Source of the DNA: Firmicutes bacterium HGW-Firmicutes-4
GTDB lineage: Bacteria > Bacillota > Clostridia > Eubacteriales > Eubacteriaceae
Direction: 5' to 3'
Assembly: GCA_002841405.1 (NCBI GenBank)
Contig: PGZR01000021.1
Span: 1-51,276 of the forward strand
DNA: 51,276 nucleotides
Shown in pieces: positions 35,098 through 44,276 of the stretch. The notes beneath the pieces are model-generated. The model did no database searches and was not told where the DNA came from. It worked only from the letters and a program-made list of their open reading frames with translations. A program made the position numbers and the translations under genes. The number at the start of each line of letters is the position of its first letter. Positions within the stretch are counted from its first letter, which is position 1.

Positions 35098-36090
35098 TTA
35101 AACCGTTCCACCCTCTTTTCTTTCTGTCAAACTACATTTTGCACACATGGTGACTTCATTGTATCTTCCGTTCTGATGTAGCTCTCTAATTTTCTGATAT
35201 TTTTCGTTTTTCCATATATTTTCAATTGAATCATTGTGTATATTTCCAACAATATATTCTTTTTCACTATCGACACAACATACAATCACATCTCCATCTG
35301 CAGCGATAAACATTCTCTGCCACAACTGACTACATGCAAAATTAGGGTTATATTCAAGCGCTTCTTTTCCAATCGGTTCTCGATATTCTACATATGCCAC
35401 TACATCAACTATATTCTTAAATAAGTTCACGAATGTTTCGTATTCACTTTGATTATTTTCCATTAACACCATTGAAACACGAGTTAATGGTGTATTGCTT
35501 TTTAATTCATCCCTGATTTTTATAAAATTTTTAATATTATTGAGCGTTTCATTGTAGTCTGCACCAACTCTAATTTCCTCATATTTTTCTTGATATGGAG
35601 AATCAAAGGAAAAAAACAATTTGTCCAATCCTGCATTTATTAGATCTTTTGAGGTCTGTAAATCTAATAGTGCTGCGTTTGTATTAAACATAACATCTAT
35701 GATACCTTTTTCTTTTGCATACCGAACCATCTCTACAATGTCATGATGGACTAATGGCTCTCCTAGCCAATTCAATTTTATTGAGTATACACCTATACTT
35801 ACTGCTTCATTTATTATTTTCTTAAACACTTCCAGATCCATCGTACTTATTTTAAATTCAACATTCTCATCTTGTATAAGGACTGTTCGAGGACACATCG
35901 GACACCTCAAATTACACGCATTGGTTGGTTCTATATCTAAATGTAACGGCGCTCTTTCTACTAAAAATTTTTGAGGGTTTTCCACCCATTTTTTTCGATA
36001 TTCATGATACTTTTCTCCTCTTGTGCTTTCCCAATTTTTCGCCACTTCATTATTTATTTCATGATATGTTGGGTTAATGATTACTTTCAT
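35098..36090 (-). CDS. radical SAM/SPASM-domain enzyme of the legionaminate operon
   Basis: 330 aa. The 4Fe-4S site of radical SAM enzymes is present: Cys-Asn-Leu-Arg-Cys-Pro-Met-Cys (CX3CX2C) in DIEPTNACNLRCPMCPRT near residue 58-65, followed by KLNWLGEPLVHHDI (SAM-binding GE motif type). A C-terminal SPASM-like cysteine set binds further clusters (NFACSQLWQ, DVIVCCVDSE, TMCAKCSLTE). Substrate unknown; lying one base after legF, it may modify the nonulosonate or its CMP form, or the flagellin. No methyltransferase or B12 domain is seen. Last gene of the operon before the intron remnants. ATG with AAGGAGAGAATATAG. Confidence 0.85.
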   Translation of the reverse strand: MKVIINPTYHEINNEVAKNWESTRGEKYHEYRKKWVENPQKFLVERAPLHLDIEPTNACNLRCPMCPRTVLIQDENVEFKISTMDLEVFKKIINEAVSIGVYSIKLNWLGEPLVHHDIVEMVRYAKEKGIIDVMFNTNAALLDLQTSKDLINAGLDKLFFSFDSPYQEKYEEIRVGADYNETLNNIKNFIKIRDELKSNTPLTRVSMVLMENNQSEYETFVNLFKNIVDVVAYVEYREPIGKEALEYNPNFACSQLWQRMFIAADGDVIVCCVDSEKEYIVGNIHNDSIENIWKNEKYQKIRELHQNGRYNEVTMCAKCSLTERKEGGTV

Positions 36091-36091
36091 T

Positions 36092-36778
36092 CTATATTCT
36101 CTCCTTATTCTTTAAAAGCGTTTCTGCAAAAATAAAATCTAGTTTGTCATCAATATCAACAGAATTCTCTTTTTTCATGATGTAAGCATAACAATTTTGC
36201 CTGTATAAATCTGTATTTTCAATATAATAATCTATGTTAGCCAAATAAATAGCGCCGTTTATACGATAGTATCTAGGTAAGTCCTGTCTTCTGTAACTTG
36301 TTCCTTTTTTTATGAAACCATCAATATTTAAGTCCTCTGAAATCATTCCAGTAAATATTGGCGAATGGTCAACTTCACACAAACTTACAACTGCATTTGC
36401 TTTTTTATCTAGAAACAATTGCATTGCATTTTTAATATCTTCGCTACTTCTCAAAGGTGAGGTAGGTTGAAGCAACATTAAATTATCATATTTTTTTTCT
36501 TTTAGTTTATTAAAAACATCTACTACAACATCATATGAAGTTACTGTATCGCCTGATAGTTTCTCATCTCGAATAAAAGGTACTGTTGCACCATATTTTT
36601 TCACAATTTTAGCATAGTCTTCACTATCTGTCGTAACCACAACATCTTCAAATATACAACTTGACAGTGCAGCCTCAATCGTATATGCAATTAATGGTTT
36701 CCCATTCAATAGCTTTATATTCTTGTCTTTTAAACCTTTGGAACCACTTCTAGCAGGTATTATCGCAATATTTCTCAA
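36092..36778 (-). CDS. legF: CMP-legionaminate (acylneuraminate) cytidylyltransferase
   Basis: Activates the nonulosonic acid with CTP to its CMP sugar, the donor for glycosyl transfer. 228 aa. N-terminal nucleotide-binding motif IIPARSGSKGLKDKNIKLLNGKPLI, then TDSEDYAKI, LLQPTSPLRSSEDI and NGAIYLANIDYY, as in NeuA/LegF/PtmB. TTG start (GAGGTGA site) immediately after the legG stop. Specificity for legionaminate rather than sialate is inferred from the other pathway genes. Confidence 0.9.
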   Translation of the reverse strand: MRNIAIIPARSGSKGLKDKNIKLLNGKPLIAYTIEAALSSCIFEDVVVTTDSEDYAKIVKKYGATVPFIRDEKLSGDTVTSYDVVVDVFNKLKEKKYDNLMLLQPTSPLRSSEDIKNAMQLFLDKKANAVVSLCEVDHSPIFTGMISEDLNIDGFIKKGTSYRRQDLPRYYRINGAIYLANIDYYIENTDLYRQNCYAYIMKKENSVDIDDKLDFIFAETLLKNKERI

Positions 36779-37933
36779 TTATCTCACCTCAAGATCATAA
36801 AATTTCTTTTTCAACTCAATTTCTTCACAATATAAATAATGATGGATATTTTCAATTATTAAATCAGAGGTTCCCTTTTTTTCATAAGGATTTATTATAA
36901 CTTTCGAATTTTTCTTCGGTATATTTTTTATTAACATGTCAATAACTTCAAAAGATGACTTGCAATCTAAAACACTTTCCGCCTTCACTCTTCCTTTTTG
37001 ACGGTCTCCAATATTAATTGTCGGTATTTTAAACGTCGGAACCTCAACTATTCCACTTGAAGAATTTCCCATAACAAAATTTGCGTGTTTCACTGCAGAT
37101 AAATAACATTTCATACCTAAAGAATGATATACTTTGCAATTTTCATGTTTTTTTGCAAATTCATCTATTAATTGATTTATAATACGTCCATCACAATCAG
37201 CGTTTGATTTAGTAAAAATATATTGATGTTGTGGATTTAGTTCGACTGCTTTTAATAATTCGGAAATCTGCATTTCTGAAGACACTTTTTCCAACGTAAC
37301 AGGATGAAATGTCACGACTGCATAGGGTTTGACCAGTTTCCAGCTTAGTGCCTCTTCTAACTCGTTTTTATTAAATAACTTTTCATTAAGTGCATTTTCA
37401 ACACCAAGTGCCCCCACATTAAAAACTCTTTTCGGTTCTTCACCTAATTGAATTACTCTCTTACGATACGCTTCTGTGCTTGTGAAATGAATGTAACTCA
37501 TTTTTGAAATAGCGTGTCGAATTACTTCATCGACTGCGCCTTCTGTTGTTTCACCTCCGTAAAGATGGGCAATGGGGATATTCTGAATCATAGCAACGCA
37601 GCAAACGGACAGAGTTTCGTAACGATCTCCTAACACCAATAGCAAATCTGGTTTTAATCGTTGAAAATAATCTGCAAAACCGATCATTGCCAAACCCATA
37701 GATTTTGAAATAGCTGCAGAAGAATCTGAACTTAGCAATATTTCTATCTTCTCATCAATACTAATCCCATCTTCTTCAATTTCTTTATAAGTCAACCCGT
37801 ATTCTGGTGACAGATGGGCACCTGTTGCCACTACTCGAACATCAAATGAGTCTTTCTGTTGAAGTTTTTGAATCACTCTTTTTAATAATCCATACTCTGC
37901 TCTGGTTGCTGTCAATACACAAATTTTCTTCAT
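36779..37933 (-). CDS. legG: hydrolysing UDP-sugar 2-epimerase LegG/NeuC type
   Basis: Removes the nucleotide and inverts C2 to give the free 6-deoxy-mannosamine derivative that LegI condenses. 384 aa, epimerase_2 fold. N-terminal TATRAEYGLLKRVI, LVLGDRYETLS, HLYGGETTEGAVDEVIRHAISKM, and C-terminal MGNSSSGIVEVPTFKIPTINIGDRQKGR. Start ATG overlaps the legI stop by four bases (ATGA). Confidence 0.9.
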   Translation of the reverse strand: MKKICVLTATRAEYGLLKRVIQKLQQKDSFDVRVVATGAHLSPEYGLTYKEIEEDGISIDEKIEILLSSDSSAAISKSMGLAMIGFADYFQRLKPDLLLVLGDRYETLSVCCVAMIQNIPIAHLYGGETTEGAVDEVIRHAISKMSYIHFTSTEAYRKRVIQLGEEPKRVFNVGALGVENALNEKLFNKNELEEALSWKLVKPYAVVTFHPVTLEKVSSEMQISELLKAVELNPQHQYIFTKSNADCDGRIINQLIDEFAKKHENCKVYHSLGMKCYLSAVKHANFVMGNSSSGIVEVPTFKIPTINIGDRQKGRVKAESVLDCKSSFEVIDMLIKNIPKKNSKVIINPYEKKGTSDLIIENIHHYLYCEEIELKKKFYDLEVR

Positions 37934-38925
37934 ACTTCAATCTGCTCATCTTCCTCAAAGTCTTTTGGTGCTTTCTTCCCTAATACCTCAAACCATTTCA
38001 TCGGTGAAACCCCATCTGCCGGCCGTTTCACCGTTAAATTTTCTTCTGTCAACAACTCGCCTCTCGTAATTTTTTTCTCAGCTACAATACTTTTTCTTAC
38101 AATGTGAATATTCTTCTTTTCCGATTCAGCTGGTTTTTTAATGCCATCACCCAAAGCAGTTTCAACATTGCGAATGGCATCTATCATTGCCTTCAGCTCA
38201 TCTGGCTCCAAACTTGCTTTATGATCAGGCCCTACCATATTTCGATCTAGTGTAAAGTGTTTTTCAATAATATTCGCTCCCATTGCTACCGCCGCAATAG
38301 GAATCTCAATTCCCATCGTATGATCCGAATAACCGACAGGTAAATTAAATTCTTTCTGCATGGTCAACATGGCCCTTAAATTAACATCAACGTACGGGGT
38401 TGGATATTCGGTGGTGCAATGTAACAAAGAGATTTTCTCAGTCCCATATTTTATTAGAACATAAACAGCCTCTTTAACCTCATTCAAAGTCGCCATTCCG
38501 GTAGAGAGTATGACCGGTAATTTAGTATTGGCAATTTTAATTAAATAGGGTAAGTTTGTAATCTCACCTGAAGGAATCTTCCAGTATTTTAAACCAATGC
38601 TATGTAGAAATTCAAGGCTTTCCAGGTCAAAGGGACTAGACAAAAATTCTATACCAAGTTTATCACAATAATGTTTCAACTCAATAAATTCATTTTTTGA
38701 TAGTTCCAGTTTTTTTAGCATTTCCAATTGACTTTCATCTTTTCCAGTCGACTTCTCCTGATACTCTGCTTTTGGGGATTTGGCAATTACCAGTTTATGG
38801 GCACAAAAGGTTTGGAACTTTATAGCATCGACGCCTGATACTTTTGCTACCTCTATCATTTTTTTTGCCAACTCAAACTGACCATTGTGGTTAACTCCTG
38901 CTTCCGCTATAATATAAACACTCAA
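37930..38925 (-). CDS. legI: N,N'-diacetyllegionaminate synthase (NeuB family)
   Basis: Condenses the free diacetamido hexose with phosphoenolpyruvate to the nine-carbon acid. 331 aa. The NeuB barrel shows AEAGVNHNGQFELAKKMI, KFQTF, SSPFDLESLEFL, LSTGMATLNEV, LLHCTTEYPTPY, GYSDHTMGIEIPIAAVAMGA and EKHFTLDRNMVGPDHKASL; the C-terminal SAF domain starts at about residue 270 (VRKSIVAEKKI). TTG start in a four-base overlap with the legH stop, with AAGGTGG upstream. Pathway context favours legionaminate over sialate. Confidence 0.92.
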   Translation of the reverse strand: MSVYIIAEAGVNHNGQFELAKKMIEVAKVSGVDAIKFQTFCAHKLVIAKSPKAEYQEKSTGKDESQLEMLKKLELSKNEFIELKHYCDKLGIEFLSSPFDLESLEFLHSIGLKYWKIPSGEITNLPYLIKIANTKLPVILSTGMATLNEVKEAVYVLIKYGTEKISLLHCTTEYPTPYVDVNLRAMLTMQKEFNLPVGYSDHTMGIEIPIAAVAMGANIIEKHFTLDRNMVGPDHKASLEPDELKAMIDAIRNVETALGDGIKKPAESEKKNIHIVRKSIVAEKKITRGELLTEENLTVKRPADGVSPMKWFEVLGKKAPKDFEEDEQIEV

Positions 38926-39566
38926 TTATTATCCACCTTTCGACAAGGATTCCCAAATGCAACGCAATGGCTTTCAATATCATTTACCACTACACTACCT
39001 ATTCCAATGATTGTTTGATCTCCTATAATGGTATTTTGTCGTATGACACTACCCGCACCTATATGTGTCTTTTTTCCAATAGTTACATTCCCGCTGATAA
39101 TAGAACCAGGAGCTATATGCGCAAAATCACCAATGCCACAGTCATGTTCAATGATACTGCCAGTGTTTAGAATAACACATTTTCCAATTTTCGTGTCTGC
39201 ATTGATGATCACATTTTTACCAGCAAAACTGCCTTCAGAAATACTCGCATATTGACTGATATTTGCCGATAAATGGCTAATTACTGGAAGACAAAAACCT
39301 AAGCTTTTAATCTGTTTATATAAGCTTAATCGCTTATTAGGATTTCCAATGCTGCCCAGGCTAATAAAAGCATCTGTAAAACCTTTATTAAAAAACTGTT
39401 TCAGTTCTCGATCAGTGCCCATAATTTTACAATATAGGATTTGTTTTCCAACATTTTCAGAAACGTCAATAATCCCAATATCTTCATAATCATTTCTGGA
39501 TTCAACCGCCTCAATTACTGTTTTGCAGTGTCCCCCTCCACCAATCAAAAGTAACTTTTTACTCAT
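38922..39566 (-). CDS. legH: nucleotide-sugar N-acetyltransferase, NeuD/PglD/LegH type
   Basis: Acetyl-CoA-dependent acetylation of the amino sugar made by LegC is the expected role. 214 aa. N-terminal Rossmann-like part (LLLIGGGGHCKTVIEAV), then a left-handed parallel beta-helix of hexapeptide repeats from about residue 95 (INADTKIGKCVILNTGS, HDCGIGDFAHIAPGS with the likely catalytic His, IIGDQTIIGIGSVV). Start ATG 39566 overlaps the ptmE stop by eight bases and has AAAAGG upstream; longer frames upstream are inside ptmE. NeuD-like O-acetyltransferase activity is the alternative. Confidence 0.85.
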   Translation of the reverse strand: MSKKLLLIGGGGHCKTVIEAVESRNDYEDIGIIDVSENVGKQILYCKIMGTDRELKQFFNKGFTDAFISLGSIGNPNKRLSLYKQIKSLGFCLPVISHLSANISQYASISEGSFAGKNVIINADTKIGKCVILNTGSIIEHDCGIGDFAHIAPGSIISGNVTIGKKTHIGAGSVIRQNTIIGDQTIIGIGSVVVNDIESHCVAFGNPCRKVDNN

Positions 39567-40605
39567 CCTTTTCCAGCCTTTTTCGCATGATTTCCAGCTC
39601 ATCCAATTGTCCCATATCCAACCAGGCATTTTCGCTAATAGGAAAGATGCCTATTTTTTCTCCCTGATTGCGATACTTCTCAATAATATCGGGAAAACCC
39701 ATTTCTTTATCCGCTTCAATTTCAACAACAACCCGGCCATCAACCACATACATACCGGTATTGACGAATACAGAGATTTCTGGCTTTTCTTTCATTTCTG
39801 CAATTTCACCCGTCTCACTGATTTCCACCACACCATAGGGAATTCGTATTCGTTTCATGGAACAGATCATTGTAATAAAGTTGCCCTGTTTTTTATGAAA
39901 GGACATTATTTTCTGATAATCTTCATCTATGAGAATGTCACAATTGGATAAAATAAAAGTCGAAGTTATTTTCCCTTTTAACAGGCTCAGACCACCGCCC
40001 GTACCCAAGAGCTTTGTTTCATCAATATAATTGAGTTGATACACTTTCTCCAGATCATTAAAATACGCTTTGATCATGTTCTTTTTATGATTAAGTATAA
40101 GATAAAACTCGCTACACCCATTTTCTACAAAGCGATTGATGATGTGTTCTGCAATGGGGATTTCACCTATAGGAATGAGGGGTTTGGGTAGAATTTTGGT
40201 ATAGGGGTATAGTCGTGTTCCCAACCCTCCAGCCATGATAACAACAGGGACATTGAGTGTATTTTTTTTTTCTACTTTTTCATCATTCCAAATTATGATA
40301 GAAATGATGTTGTGATCCTCATCTACGATCGGAACCCCTTCAATAAAATTCTGTTTAATATATTCCTTCGCTTTATTCTTTTCACTTTCATTTAAATATT
40401 TGGGCTTGTAATTTGCCAATTCTTTAACTTTTGCATCCAAGCTTCCTTTTTTAAGAATCCAGCGGCGAACATCGCCATCTGTCAGTGCTGCGACAAACTG
40501 TCCCTTTTTTGTCACGAATAGTACTTTTCTTGCTGCATTTTCCAGTTGAGACATGGCTTCCAGTAAAGATTTATTTTCATCGATCAGAAAATCTTCAATT
40601 TCCAT
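39559..40605 (-). CDS. ptmE: CBS-domain nucleotidyltransferase PtmE-like (glucosamine-1-phosphate guanylyltransferase)
   Basis: 348 aa. Two CBS domains span about residues 1-115 (ENAARKVLFVTKKGQFVAALTDGDVRRWI; EGVPIVDEDHNIISIII), then a sugar-nucleotidyltransferase domain with VPVVIMAGGLGTRLYPYTKILPKPLIPIGEIPIAEHII, SNCDILID and NTGMYVV. In Campylobacter this fusion (PtmE) makes GDP-GlcN at the head of the legionaminate path, so a GDP-linked route is predicted. The ATG has AAAGGATTAACTA upstream. Overlaps legH by eight bases. Confidence 0.88.
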   Translation of the reverse strand: MEIEDFLIDENKSLLEAMSQLENAARKVLFVTKKGQFVAALTDGDVRRWILKKGSLDAKVKELANYKPKYLNESEKNKAKEYIKQNFIEGVPIVDEDHNIISIIIWNDEKVEKKNTLNVPVVIMAGGLGTRLYPYTKILPKPLIPIGEIPIAEHIINRFVENGCSEFYLILNHKKNMIKAYFNDLEKVYQLNYIDETKLLGTGGGLSLLKGKITSTFILSNCDILIDEDYQKIMSFHKKQGNFITMICSMKRIRIPYGVVEISETGEIAEMKEKPEISVFVNTGMYVVDGRVVVEIEADKEMGFPDIIEKYRNQGEKIGIFPISENAWLDMGQLDELEIMRKRLEKDE

Positions 40606-40661
40606 TAGTTAATCCTTTATTGCTCTTTAGTATCTCATTTCAAAATAACAAAAAACACCTT

Positions 40662-41642
40662 TCAAAGATTATAAATATCTGCTTTATACTTACCCATATT
40701 TTCACGAAAAAAAACAATGGTTTCACGCAAACCTTTTTCAAGAGAATATGCCGGTTTCCAGTCAGTCAAACGCATAATCTTTTCATTGGAGCCTAGCAAC
40801 CGATTAACCTCACTCTTTTCTGGTCGAAAGCGTTCTTCTTCACAGACAATTCTAGCCTTAGGATTAATCTGCCTTATCAATTCTCTTGCTAATTCACCGA
40901 TAGCAATTTCCCGTTGGGTGGCAATATTTATTTCTTCACCGATTGTTTTATCTGTTTCGGCAATTTTTATAAAACCATTGACAGTATCTTTGACATAATT
41001 AAAATCCCGGGTTGGCGTTAAGGAGCCCAATTTTATTTCTTCCTGACCTGCCAGCAATTGGGTAATTATGGTTGGGATGACCGCTCTGGCTGATTGTCTT
41101 GGCCCATAGGTATTAAATGGACGGACAATGGTAATTGGCATATTAAAACTTCTGTAAAAGGATTCTGCCAATCGATCAGCACCTATTTTTGTTGCCGAAT
41201 AGGGTGATTGACCCTGAAAGGAATGATTTTCGTCAATGGGTACATATTTCGCGGTACCATACACTTCTGATGTAGAGGTGATTAAAATACGTTCGGTTTC
41301 CAAGTCTCGTCCGGCCTGGAGCACGTTTAATGTACCCTTTATATTCGTATCCACATAGGTATCCGGTGAATGATAAGAAAACGGAATCGCAATCAGAGCT
41401 GCCAGATGATAAACCACATCAATCTTTTTCATAACTGTACGGATTCCGTTTGGATCCCGTACATCCCCTGCGATTACTTCAATTTCAGAAAGAATTTCTT
41501 TTGGCAATGAATCCAGCCATCCCCAAGTATTAAACGAATTATAAAAAACAAAAGCTCTAACTTTATGTCCACTTTTTACCAGTTCTTCAACCAGATGACT
41601 CCCGATGAAACCATCTGCACCTGTTACAAGAATTTTCTCCAT
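40662..41642 (-). CDS. legB: NAD-dependent sugar 4,6-dehydratase LegB
   Basis: Extended short-chain dehydrogenase that converts nucleotide-GlcNAc to the 4-keto-6-deoxy intermediate. 326 aa. NAD-binding GADGFIGSHLVEEL at the N-terminus, ITSTSEVYGTAKYVP, catalytic Tyr-Lys in PYSATKIGAD, and RPFNTYGPRQSARAVIPTII. ATG 41642 has TTAGGGAG upstream and lies two bases past the maf stop. Together with PtmE, LegC, LegH, LegG, LegI and LegF this completes the known CMP-legionaminate route. Confidence 0.9.
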   Translation of the reverse strand: MEKILVTGADGFIGSHLVEELVKSGHKVRAFVFYNSFNTWGWLDSLPKEILSEIEVIAGDVRDPNGIRTVMKKIDVVYHLAALIAIPFSYHSPDTYVDTNIKGTLNVLQAGRDLETERILITSTSEVYGTAKYVPIDENHSFQGQSPYSATKIGADRLAESFYRSFNMPITIVRPFNTYGPRQSARAVIPTIITQLLAGQEEIKLGSLTPTRDFNYVKDTVNGFIKIAETDKTIGEEINIATQREIAIGELARELIRQINPKARIVCEEERFRPEKSEVNRLLGSNEKIMRLTDWKPAYSLEKGLRETIVFFRENMGKYKADIYNL

Positions 41643-41644
41643 TA

Positions 41645-43492
41645 TCACTCCCTAATATATCCTTCAATCACATTGCTTAAAACAGAAATAATATTATCGT
41701 TCAATTTCATTTCGCTTAATAACAAATCGATAAATACTTCTGTCGGCTCCAGAATTTTTTTTATTTTTACCTTTACATTTTTTTCATTCCTAATGCCATT
41801 AGCCGTATTTTCCAAAATATCATATTCAACTCTATTTATTGGCAGTGAAATGACTTTAAAGAAATCATTCGTTTCCATTTCTTTAATCGATTGATTTAGC
41901 AAATTAAGCAAAGTATTGCTGTTATTTACATCATGAACTTTATTTAATCTCATCAAAACCTGTTTAATTTCAAATATCTGCTTTTGATAATCCGAATATT
42001 CACTTTTAAACGTTTTTAGTTTATTTTTTAGCTCATTTTTATCATACAATACATCGCATTGAATATTAATTTCATTTTCTTCAACATTTTTTTTATTCAA
42101 TATTTCATCGAATAGATTACTGAACGGTGTGAACTCAGCACCTGTAATCTTAGCACCATTTACAGTTGTGTTGATAACTTCAACATTATATTTTTTGATC
42201 GTTTCTTCTAATTGTTTTTTCATCTGCAGCAAAGCTTCAGATGTTTCTAAGATATCACCTTGAACACTTTCAACGCTATGCAATGTAAAATTATCTCCAT
42301 CAACATCGTTTGATCGGTGTGTTACACCGCTAGCGTATATTTTCCGGTTTGTAAATGATAAATTTTGACCAACTAAAATGATTCGTTTGAACCCTAATTT
42401 GGCTAATAATTCAAAAGTTACTACAGCGATCGAAGGCGCATCTGATACCTTTTCAATTAACTTATGGTTTTGAAGACTAAGAAAATATTCAGAAACCGTA
42501 TCTTGAGTCGTTATTGTATGCAGTTTTGGTCCTTTATACTGTTCCAAAACCTCATAGCCTACACTTGATCCAAAAATCATTGGTATTGAATTGATATTCA
42601 GCTCATTAATTTTTTTAAAAACTAACTGATTATTTTCTGTAGGATCGTATGTGCACATTGCATGCGGATAAATTTCATGATGGACTAACGTATTTATACT
42701 TGTACCTACTGAAAAAATATACGCTAATCCATGTTTTTTAACTTTTTTTAAATTTTCAATCTCAAAATCCAACGACGGTCCTGCTGAAACCAAAATAGCT
42801 GTTTTATCGGTAAATGATTCCCTATTACACATCAATATATTAGGTGTTTTTAATACAACTTTAAAATTATTAACACTATTCAGAATCCATCGTTTTTTAA
42901 ATGAATAATTAATATTTAACGAGCTCCTTTGAGCCTTAACCACGTTAATAAAGTTTATTAAAAAATTTTCGTATTCTATCTTAAAAAGTTTTGGATAAAT
43001 CGGCAACTCACAGATTACAAAGTTTTTTTTCTTTGACTGTATTGAGGCATTGTAAATCTCCGCAACGTTATTTTCTGCCTGTATAGAAAGAAGGTTTTTT
43101 AATGGCAATCGCTTTAAGCGTTTTTGATTTAAATAAATAGCCAATACTTCGATTATCGGTTCAATAACTAAAAAGCTCACATCGGGATAACGCTTCACAA
43201 ATTCTTCAACATGATACCCTAAACCCAGACCATAAAACACCACTAGGGTTTCATTTGTAATTTCTTCCTCTTTCTCCAGCTTATCTATAATCGTTTCTGC
43301 TTCGCGTATGGGATTATATTTACTGTGAATATAAACTGCTTGATCTTTCTCATGATAACGTAGCGTGTCATTGCCATCCCTAGCTTTCTCGATATTAAAT
43401 AATGTTTCTTCTTTACTTTCTTCCCAGTTTTTGACCCTTTGATAAATCTGGGGAAATTGTTTTTTCATTAATACAATATTGTCAGCTAACAC
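41645..43492 (-). CDS. motility accessory factor (Maf family, DUF115), probable flagellin nonulosonate transferase
   Basis: About 615 aa. The central DUF115/MAF_flag10 domain shows KTAILVSAGPSLDFEIENL, YDPTENNQLVF, SDAPSIAVVTFELLAKLGFKRIILVGQNLSFT and IYASGV. The N-terminal part has VFYGLGLGYHVEEF and VIEPIIEVL, as in other Maf proteins. Maf proteins attach pseudaminic or legionaminic acid to Ser/Thr of flagellin before export. Start GTG 43492 has GGAGGAAA upstream; GTG 43513 is less well placed. Overlaps the previous gene by 11 bases and is followed at two bases by legB. Clearly AT-rich compared with the glycolytic genes. Confidence 0.88.
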   Translation of the reverse strand: MLADNIVLMKKQFPQIYQRVKNWEESKEETLFNIEKARDGNDTLRYHEKDQAVYIHSKYNPIREAETIIDKLEKEEEITNETLVVFYGLGLGYHVEEFVKRYPDVSFLVIEPIIEVLAIYLNQKRLKRLPLKNLLSIQAENNVAEIYNASIQSKKKNFVICELPIYPKLFKIEYENFLINFINVVKAQRSSLNINYSFKKRWILNSVNNFKVVLKTPNILMCNRESFTDKTAILVSAGPSLDFEIENLKKVKKHGLAYIFSVGTSINTLVHHEIYPHAMCTYDPTENNQLVFKKINELNINSIPMIFGSSVGYEVLEQYKGPKLHTITTQDTVSEYFLSLQNHKLIEKVSDAPSIAVVTFELLAKLGFKRIILVGQNLSFTNRKIYASGVTHRSNDVDGDNFTLHSVESVQGDILETSEALLQMKKQLEETIKKYNVEVINTTVNGAKITGAEFTPFSNLFDEILNKKNVEENEINIQCDVLYDKNELKNKLKTFKSEYSDYQKQIFEIKQVLMRLNKVHDVNNSNTLLNLLNQSIKEMETNDFFKVISLPINRVEYDILENTANGIRNEKNVKVKIKKILEPTEVFIDLLLSEMKLNDNIISVLSNVIEGYIRE

Positions 43493-44105
43493 GGTGGTTT
43501 CCTCCAGTTGCACTTAAAAAAATCAACTTTTCTTCTGCCTGTTCAAAAATTGGTAGAATTTCATACTGAAGCAGATCTCCGATCAGTACATGATCCTGAT
43601 TCACCATTGCTCCTTCCAATTCCAAAATAACATCACTCAGACTCTTAATGATTTGCACATATTCATTCCAAATTCCATAATCTGACACAAATCTTTCCAG
43701 GTGATTAAAACTATCTATCCGGTTGACTGTTTCCATGAGCCATTGCATTCCTTCAAATAGGTTTGCAAGATCCTGCCATGAATTTTGTTTCGGTAATTGA
43801 TAAAATTCTTCTGATAAGGGTTTGATCAGTAAAATAATATCTTCTATATACTTACATGCAGAATCCAAGGTTTCGTTAACTATTACCCCAACCGTTATGA
43901 CTTCAACTACCACTTCCCTAATCGTTTGTATATTTTCTTTGAAATACTGATAAAATTCTTTTTTCACAGGTTTCCCATCAATGATTAGGCATGATAATTC
44001 CAGCTCACTTTCTGTCAAGATACTATTGATTGTTTCAAATATTTTGTTAATGTTTTCCTCTTTGTTATCAAAATCAAGTAACTTGTTATTAATTATTATT
44101 TTCAC
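43482..44105 (-). CDS. unknown protein, first gene of the Maf/legionaminate operon
   Basis: About 207 aa, not recognised. The first 70 residues look alpha/beta (VKIIINNKLLDF, LSCLIIDGKPVKKEF), the rest is helical and acidic, with EFYQLPKQNSWQDLANLFEGMQWL and a C-terminal VNQDHVLIGDLLQYEILPIFEQAEEKL. No signal peptide or membrane segment. Start GTG 44105 has AGGTGAGGTG at good spacing. It lies between flagellin and Maf, behind a SigD-like promoter, and overlaps maf, so a cytosolic role in flagellin handling or glycosylation, for example as a partner of Maf, is reasonable but unproven. Confidence 0.75.
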   Translation of the reverse strand: MKIIINNKLLDFDNKEENINKIFETINSILTESELELSCLIIDGKPVKKEFYQYFKENIQTIREVVVEVITVGVIVNETLDSACKYIEDIILLIKPLSEEFYQLPKQNSWQDLANLFEGMQWLMETVNRIDSFNHLERFVSDYGIWNEYVQIIKSLSDVILELEGAMVNQDHVLIGDLLQYEILPIFEQAEEKLIFLSATGGNHRVS

Positions 44106-44137
44106 ACTACACCTCACCTATCTATCGTCTAAATAGT

Positions 44138-44163
44138 ATATCGACTAAACCAATCATTAATTA
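44138..44163 (-). promoter_or_regulatory. SigD-like promoter of the Maf/legionaminate operon
   Basis: TAAT (44163-44160), 14 bases, GTCGATAT (44145-44138). The downstream box is identical to those of flagellin and cheA; the upstream box is weaker. Confidence 0.5.
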
Positions 44164-44245
44164 AGCATTTGTATTAACTATTACTTAAAGTATAGGCGTT
44201 TATACTTTTGTTGTAAAGATCTTATTAAATTTAAACATAAAAAAA

Positions 44246-44259
44246 CCACCCGAAGGTGG
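44246..44259 (-). terminator. flagellin terminator
   Basis: CCACC, loop TTCG, GGTGG, then seven T on the minus strand (44239-44245), 17 bases past the flagellin stop. Confidence 0.85.
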
Positions 44260-44276
44260 AATTTTTATGTTTTAGT

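Noticed and set aside
36092..38925. Sialic acid (Neu5Ac) pathway
   Set aside because: The NeuA/B/C-like enzymes alone would fit, but the neighbouring 4,6-dehydratase, PtmE and aminotransferase point to legionaminate.
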